From Syntrophobacterales bacterium (GTDB lineage Bacteria > Desulfobacterota > Syntrophia > Syntrophales > UBA5619): a DNA stretch of 37,182 nt. Both the position numbers and the translations under genes were made by a program. Positions 34,048 through 37,182 of this stretch are shown here, piece after piece (within the stretch, counting starts at the first letter, position 1; every line of letters starts with the position of its first letter). Location of the stretch: positions 1 through 37,182 of the forward strand of contig JAHYJE010000031.1 in the NCBI GenBank assembly GCA_019429105.1. Direction: 5' to 3'. Under the pieces are notes generated by a model. It did no database searches. It was not told the DNA's origin and saw nothing but the letters and a program-made list of their open reading frames with translations.

Positions 34048-35169
34048 TTACTCAATGTGCCATGTTCCCCATGTGGATGGATTGGACGTCGAAGCGGAAG
34101 ACGGCCAGAACTTCCATTTTGTTCGTGTATCGGTGACATCAAAAGCAACCCCGATATCTCTTGCCTCTCCGGGAACAAGCCCGAGTTTTTCATATTCGAT
34201 TCGTACTTCCACAGTGCCGGGAGCAGTAAGGGGAAAGATGTTCCCCGACCATCCCACTTTGGCTCGCTTACAGGTACTCCATATGTTGAATCCTCCCCGC
34301 ATTTCACAATTGTTGTAGGAAGTATGAAACCACCGGTCATCCGACTTCCATGATGCACTTTTATCGTTGTTCACGTCCAGGAGGATTTCCGGGTAGAGTT
34401 CGCCCGACTGTGGTTTCAGATTGGTGAAGGCGACATACAGGCTATCGGCATCGTTTTTGTAGAACACCTTTACAACCCAGCCTTCTTCCACCGTTATTTC
34501 TGCTGTTTTCGCATCATCCCATTCTCCCGAGGCAAGAATACCGTCAATCTTCAGCGGGACATGAAGCGGCATTTCTCGCACTTGTGAAATGCCTTGCAGA
34601 TCATAAACGGCTTCCTCAGTACCTATTTTCCCATTACCATTCACGTCACCAGATTTATAGACAATTGCCTCGGATATGACTCCGGCAGGAATTCCGATTG
34701 CCAAAATTGCATCGGCAAGATCAATCTTCCCGTCGCCGTTGATATCTCCCCTGAAAGCCGGCAGCGATGAAAGTTGAAAATCCACATTGGCAGTTTGTGA
34801 AAGAATCACATTAACCTTTGACGCAGCGGAAAATGACAGGGCGTTGTTGAAATATTTAAGCGCATAATCCGTCCCGCCGGTGTTTGCTTCGAGGCGGTAA
34901 TCGCCCGAAGACAGCCCTGATATGGTATAGGAACCGTCAGCACCGGATTTAGCGCTTCCCCCACCGCCGTAAGCCCCGGTTGAATAATTTTCGGCAGCAA
35001 TCCATACACCAGCAACAGGGCCGCCATCTGATTCGCTGGTAATCTTACCTGAAATGCTAACCATTGCTGTTTGTGCGTAACTACTTGTAACATTGAGGTA
35101 AAAAAGAATCATAATAATCTCAAGCAACATTTTTACATTCTTGAACGCGACGCCACTGATAGATCTCAT
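34048..35169 (-). CDS. Secreted protein with dockerin repeats and CBM9-like domain
   Basis: This 373-aa exported protein has a signal peptide (hydrophobic 14-31, cleavage near SYA-Q), then a carboxypeptidase-regulatory-like beta domain (about 36-130, VSISGKITSESDGGPVAGV). Next comes a type I dockerin with two calcium loops, GDINGDGKIDLADAI (141-155) and GDVNGNGKIGTEEAV (174-188). Last is a CBM9/DOMON-like domain (about 204-373, beginning LKIDGILASGEWDDAK). Such proteins usually bind carbohydrate or sit at the cell surface; no cohesin partner is in the window, so cellulosome membership should not be assumed. Start ATG 35169 follows a GGGGGAGGA ribosome-binding site. It lies inside the direct-repeat-bounded segment. 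Confidence 0.82.
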   Translation of the reverse strand: MRSISGVAFKNVKMLLEIIMILFYLNVTSSYAQTAMVSISGKITSESDGGPVAGVWIAAENYSTGAYGGGGSAKSGADGSYTISGLSSGDYRLEANTGGTDYALKYFNNALSFSAASKVNVILSQTANVDFQLSSLPAFRGDINGDGKIDLADAILAIGIPAGVISEAIVYKSGDVNGNGKIGTEEAVYDLQGISQVREMPLHVPLKIDGILASGEWDDAKTAEITVEEGWVVKVFYKNDADSLYVAFTNLKPQSGELYPEILLDVNNDKSASWKSDDRWFHTSYNNCEMRGGFNIWSTCKRAKVGWSGNIFPLTAPGTVEVRIEYEKLGLVPGEARDIGVAFDVTDTRTKWKFWPSSASTSNPSTWGTWHIE

Positions 35170-35302
35170 TTCCTCCCCCTTTATCTATTGTCTATTGCAG
35201 AAATCTCAACAAGTTATTCTATCTTTTGGGGATATCTCTCCACTCGGCTTGAAGTTCCGCTATGCCCGAAGATAGCGCTTATCATGTAAAGTGAAATCAG
35301 TT

Positions 35303-35350
35303 TCAGAGACAGATTTGTTGTGATGCCACAGGGATAAAATATGTCTCTGA
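35303..35350. repeat. Inverted repeat before AbiE-type toxin gene
   Basis: TCAGAGACA (35303-35311) and TGTCTCTGA (35342-35350) are perfect 9-bp reverse complements with a 30-nt spacer. The right arm overlaps the first codons of the likely original start of the AbiEii-type gene. It might be an operator or a repeat edge. Confidence 0.4.
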
Positions 35351-36169
35351 CCCCGTTTTCCTTCCCAGCTCATTCTTCTCCAGCATCTGTACACACGACC
35401 TGAAAGCTCTCGCCTTGTCTTCCAGGGAGGTACGGCCATCCGCTGGTGTCACAACGGAGGCCGGTTTTCAGAGGACATCGATTTTGTTACGCATCTCGCG
35501 AGGCCCACGCTCGAAAGAATGATGCAGGCCATAGAGGCTCCGGTTGCCCGTGAGTCCATTGCCCATTTCGGGCTGGGCCGTCTTACGCTCGCCCCTCGTG
35601 CCCAACGGGATGAAGAGGTGGCCTGGCGGGTGGCTTTTGAACCGCTAAACTCCCGGGACAGGATTATGGTAAGGATTGAATGCGAGCGACTGCAGGAAGG
35701 GGTGACTCCGGAGTCTGAACCCCGGGTACTGGGAATGCAGCCTGCGGTATCCTACATGATCGCCAGCGGAGAGTTTCGCATTCCCCGCCCTAATTCGGTG
35801 ATGGTGGTCGAAACCCTTGAAGAGATTCTTTCCGATAAGGTTCGGGCTTTGCTGGAACGCTCCTATCTTAAGGGAGGGGACATCTACGACGTCTGGCATC
35901 TGCGGGAGCGACTGCATGTTCCGGTTGTCCGAGATGTGGTGGAGCGAAAGTTCTCCTGCTATGCGGCTCCGTTTATACTGAAGCGGACGCCCAGATGGTT
36001 TCAGAGCGCCGACAGCGATCTGCGGGATGCAATTGAGAATGATCTGGGGCGGTTTCTGTCGCCGGAGGTCATGACGGCCTGCCGCAACGATGGCTATCGC
36101 CCGTTTCTGGATGCAGTGAAGGGGCTTTTCCGCGATCTGCGGGAAACGGGCGTGGTGATCCCGCCATGA
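35341..36169 (+). pseudogene. AbiEii-type nucleotidyltransferase toxin, 5' frameshifted
   Basis: From 35351 to the stop the frame is open and encodes RPESSRLVFQGGTAIRW, then GRFSEDIDFVTHL, the GGT and SEDIDF nucleotidyltransferase motifs of AbiEii/AbiGii toxins, followed by the family C-terminal domain. Those motifs lie upstream of the first ATG in this frame (35519), so a start there would remove the active site. The likely original start is ATG 35341 with GGG at 35331-35333, but it is in another frame and stops after 20 codons; one extra base near the run at 35351-35360 would explain this. The stop overlaps the antitoxin start by ATGA. It is probably inactive unless the frameshift is a sequencing error. 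Confidence 0.7.
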
Positions 36170-36723
36170 GTACCATTGATATTCTCCAGGCTCTTCCTGT
36201 CCTCTTTCGCTCTGCCGATCTGCTAAAGTTTACCGGCAACGCCAATGTTTTTCTCACCCGTGCCCTGGAGCGCGGCTATATCACCCGGGTGACCCGTGGC
36301 GTGTATGTCAACAGCCGTCTGAAAGCTGAACCGTCGCTGGAAGAAACGGCCTGTTTCGTACGCGCCCCTTCCTATATCAGCGCCGAGTGGGCTTTGCACA
36401 AGCACGGGGTGATCATTCAGGTTCCCACGGTTTGTACGGTTGTCACGCTCAGCACGGCTGTCGGCATTGCCCGTAATCTCCACTGGCGCGGAGTCTCCAT
36501 TGAGTACTCCCACATCTCCGATCGTCTCTATTTCGGTTTTGAAGCGCGGGATGGATTTAACCTTGCCATGCCGGAAAAGGCGCTGCTTGATTGCATCTAT
36601 TATCGCAAGGCGGCGCCGTTTGAAGATGAACTGGAGTTGGAGGGAGTTGATACGGGGCGTCTGCAAGAAATGGCGCAGTCGTTTCCTGTGAGAGTGCGGG
36701 AGATTGTTGGAAAGTTGTCGTGA
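36166..36723 (+). CDS. AbiEi-type antitoxin (DUF6088-like) transcriptional regulator
   Basis: This 185-aa protein has an N-terminal winged helix (LLKFTGNANVFLTRALERG, then TRVTRGVYV) and the AbiEi C-terminal layout with YISAEWALHKHGV and LAMPEKALLDCIYY. AbiEi antitoxins repress the operon and counter the AbiEii nucleotidyltransferase without binding it (type IV toxin-antitoxin). Here the antitoxin follows the toxin with an ATGA overlap, the reverse of the classical abiEi-abiEii order. It remains intact although the toxin gene seems broken. Confidence 0.78.
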   Translation: MSTIDILQALPVLFRSADLLKFTGNANVFLTRALERGYITRVTRGVYVNSRLKAEPSLEETACFVRAPSYISAEWALHKHGVIIQVPTVCTVVTLSTAVGIARNLHWRGVSIEYSHISDRLYFGFEARDGFNLAMPEKALLDCIYYRKAAPFEDELELEGVDTGRLQEMAQSFPVRVREIVGKLS

Positions 36724-36770
36724 AAAACGGGGAGCACTGTCGTCAGTTCATTAAGATAGATAGTTAACCT

Positions 36771-36788
36771 ATGTCGGAGCTCCGGCAT
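36771..36788. promoter_or_regulatory. 18-bp near-perfect palindrome
   Basis: ATGTCGGAG (36771-36779) and CTCCGGCAT (36780-36788) are reverse complements except for one G-T pair, with no spacer. A dyad this size fits a dimeric DNA-binding protein site. It lies 47 nt after the antitoxin gene and before the right direct repeat. Function unknown. Confidence 0.4.
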
Positions 36789-36834
36789 AGAATTTTGGTA
36801 AGCGATCATAAGGCGCCCATTTTCAGCATTGAGT

Positions 36835-36917
36835 GAACCCCGGGAGTCCTGCAAAGGGCCCCCGGCGCCACAATAACCGACCGCGCACGGGAAAGATGGA
36901 ACGAGATCAATCGCTGA
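36835..36917 (+). repeat. Right copy of 83-bp direct repeat (methyltransferase 3' end)
   Basis: The copy keeps the reading frame of the methyltransferase C-terminus through its TGA stop. Of five differences, three are synonymous, one changes Ser to Pro and one changes Leu to Pro. There is no upstream remainder of the gene: an in-frame TGA lies just before it. It marks the right edge of the bracketed segment. Confidence 0.85.
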
Positions 36918-37182
36918 CGGCTGTCTCCTGTACTTTCCGACACTGACAAGTGCAACCTGCAAGGCAAGCTAAATCTGCGTAAAGTTGGAGGAACGCGCTC
37001 CGTTGCGTCCGCAGCGATTCCCGTAAAATAACCAATTGTAAATCAATAAGCATACGAGCCAATTGCAAAACTATTTGTCATTCCCGAAAGCGGAGCTTAA
37101 TGTACACAATGCTTCTATCGGGAATACGGTTTTTCAAGCAGTTAGAACCAGATTATGAACATTAAACTTCGTTTTCCCGCTT
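36918..37182. other. Intergenic end of window
   Basis: No gene recognised. ATTCCCGA (37080-37087) and TCGGGAAT (37118-37125) form an 8-bp inverted repeat extended by AAGC/GCTT, a hairpin of the dispersed-repeat type; the next T-run starts several bases later, so a terminator is possible but weak. Confidence 0.35.

Noticed and set aside
1-37182. CRISPR array, tRNA or rRNA genes
   Set aside because: No regularly spaced repeats and no recognisable RNA gene sequence were seen on either strand.

Overview
The window looks like chromosomal DNA of an anaerobic Deltaproteobacterium (Desulfobacterota; a Syntrophus/Smithella-like lineage would fit). The evidence is a class III anaerobic ribonucleotide reductase, two crotonase-family acyl-CoA enzymes, a trace of a molybdopterin oxidoreductase, a six-domain ribosomal protein S1 and Gram-negative style surface proteins. 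This placement is inferred from gene content; no rRNA or tRNA gene is present. No CRISPR array or recognisable transposase/integrase gene was found.

Region 1 (about 1-15350) is accessory DNA. A HigB/HigA toxin-antitoxin pair and a membrane methyltransferase gene precede a tightly packed seven-gene operon (2187-14638): DUF499-type ATPase, compact PglZ-like phosphatase-fold protein, DUF1156 (COG1743) DNA methyltransferase, RecF/OLD-type ATPase, DUF4276 TOPRIM-like protein, an unrecognised 166-aa protein and an SNF2-family helicase. Six of the seven genes follow the previous one with a 4-nt ATGA overlap, a 20-nt overlap or a gap of 11 nt or less. The combination resembles a BREX/Pgl-like phage-defence system (closest in logic to BREX type 3: PglZ, PglX-I-like methylase, SNF2 helicase). 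It lacks BrxA/BrxB/BrxL, uses DUF499 as its large ATPase, has an unusually small PglZ and embeds an ATPase+TOPRIM pair. It is the best candidate for an undescribed or poorly described system. A 181-aa orphan gene with its own promoter follows.

Region 2 (15400-26600) is core-like. A nested inverted repeat and a 16-codon stub of a molybdopterin oxidoreductase precede a crotonase-sbcD-sbcC operon (+) and a small Cys-rich sigma-region-4 protein (+). Converging on them is the minus-strand cluster vanZ-like, cmk, rpsA, sppA and a second crotonase.

Region 3 (26600-33670) holds a periplasmic M48 metalloprotease with TPRs whose 3' end runs antisense into a GAF/HD-GYP phosphodiesterase gene. It continues with nrdD-nrdG, which have a promoter with two NrdR-box-like sites and where nrdG seems to lack an ATG/GTG/TTG start. 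A divergently transcribed class I methyltransferase gene ends the region.

Region 4 (33585-36917) is an approximately 3.2-kb segment bracketed by two 94%-identical 83-bp direct copies of the methyltransferase 3' end. It contains a broken minus-strand gene, a secreted dockerin/CBM9-like protein and an AbiE-type nucleotidyltransferase toxin (5' frameshifted) overlapping its AbiEi-type antitoxin. The final 260 bp show no gene.
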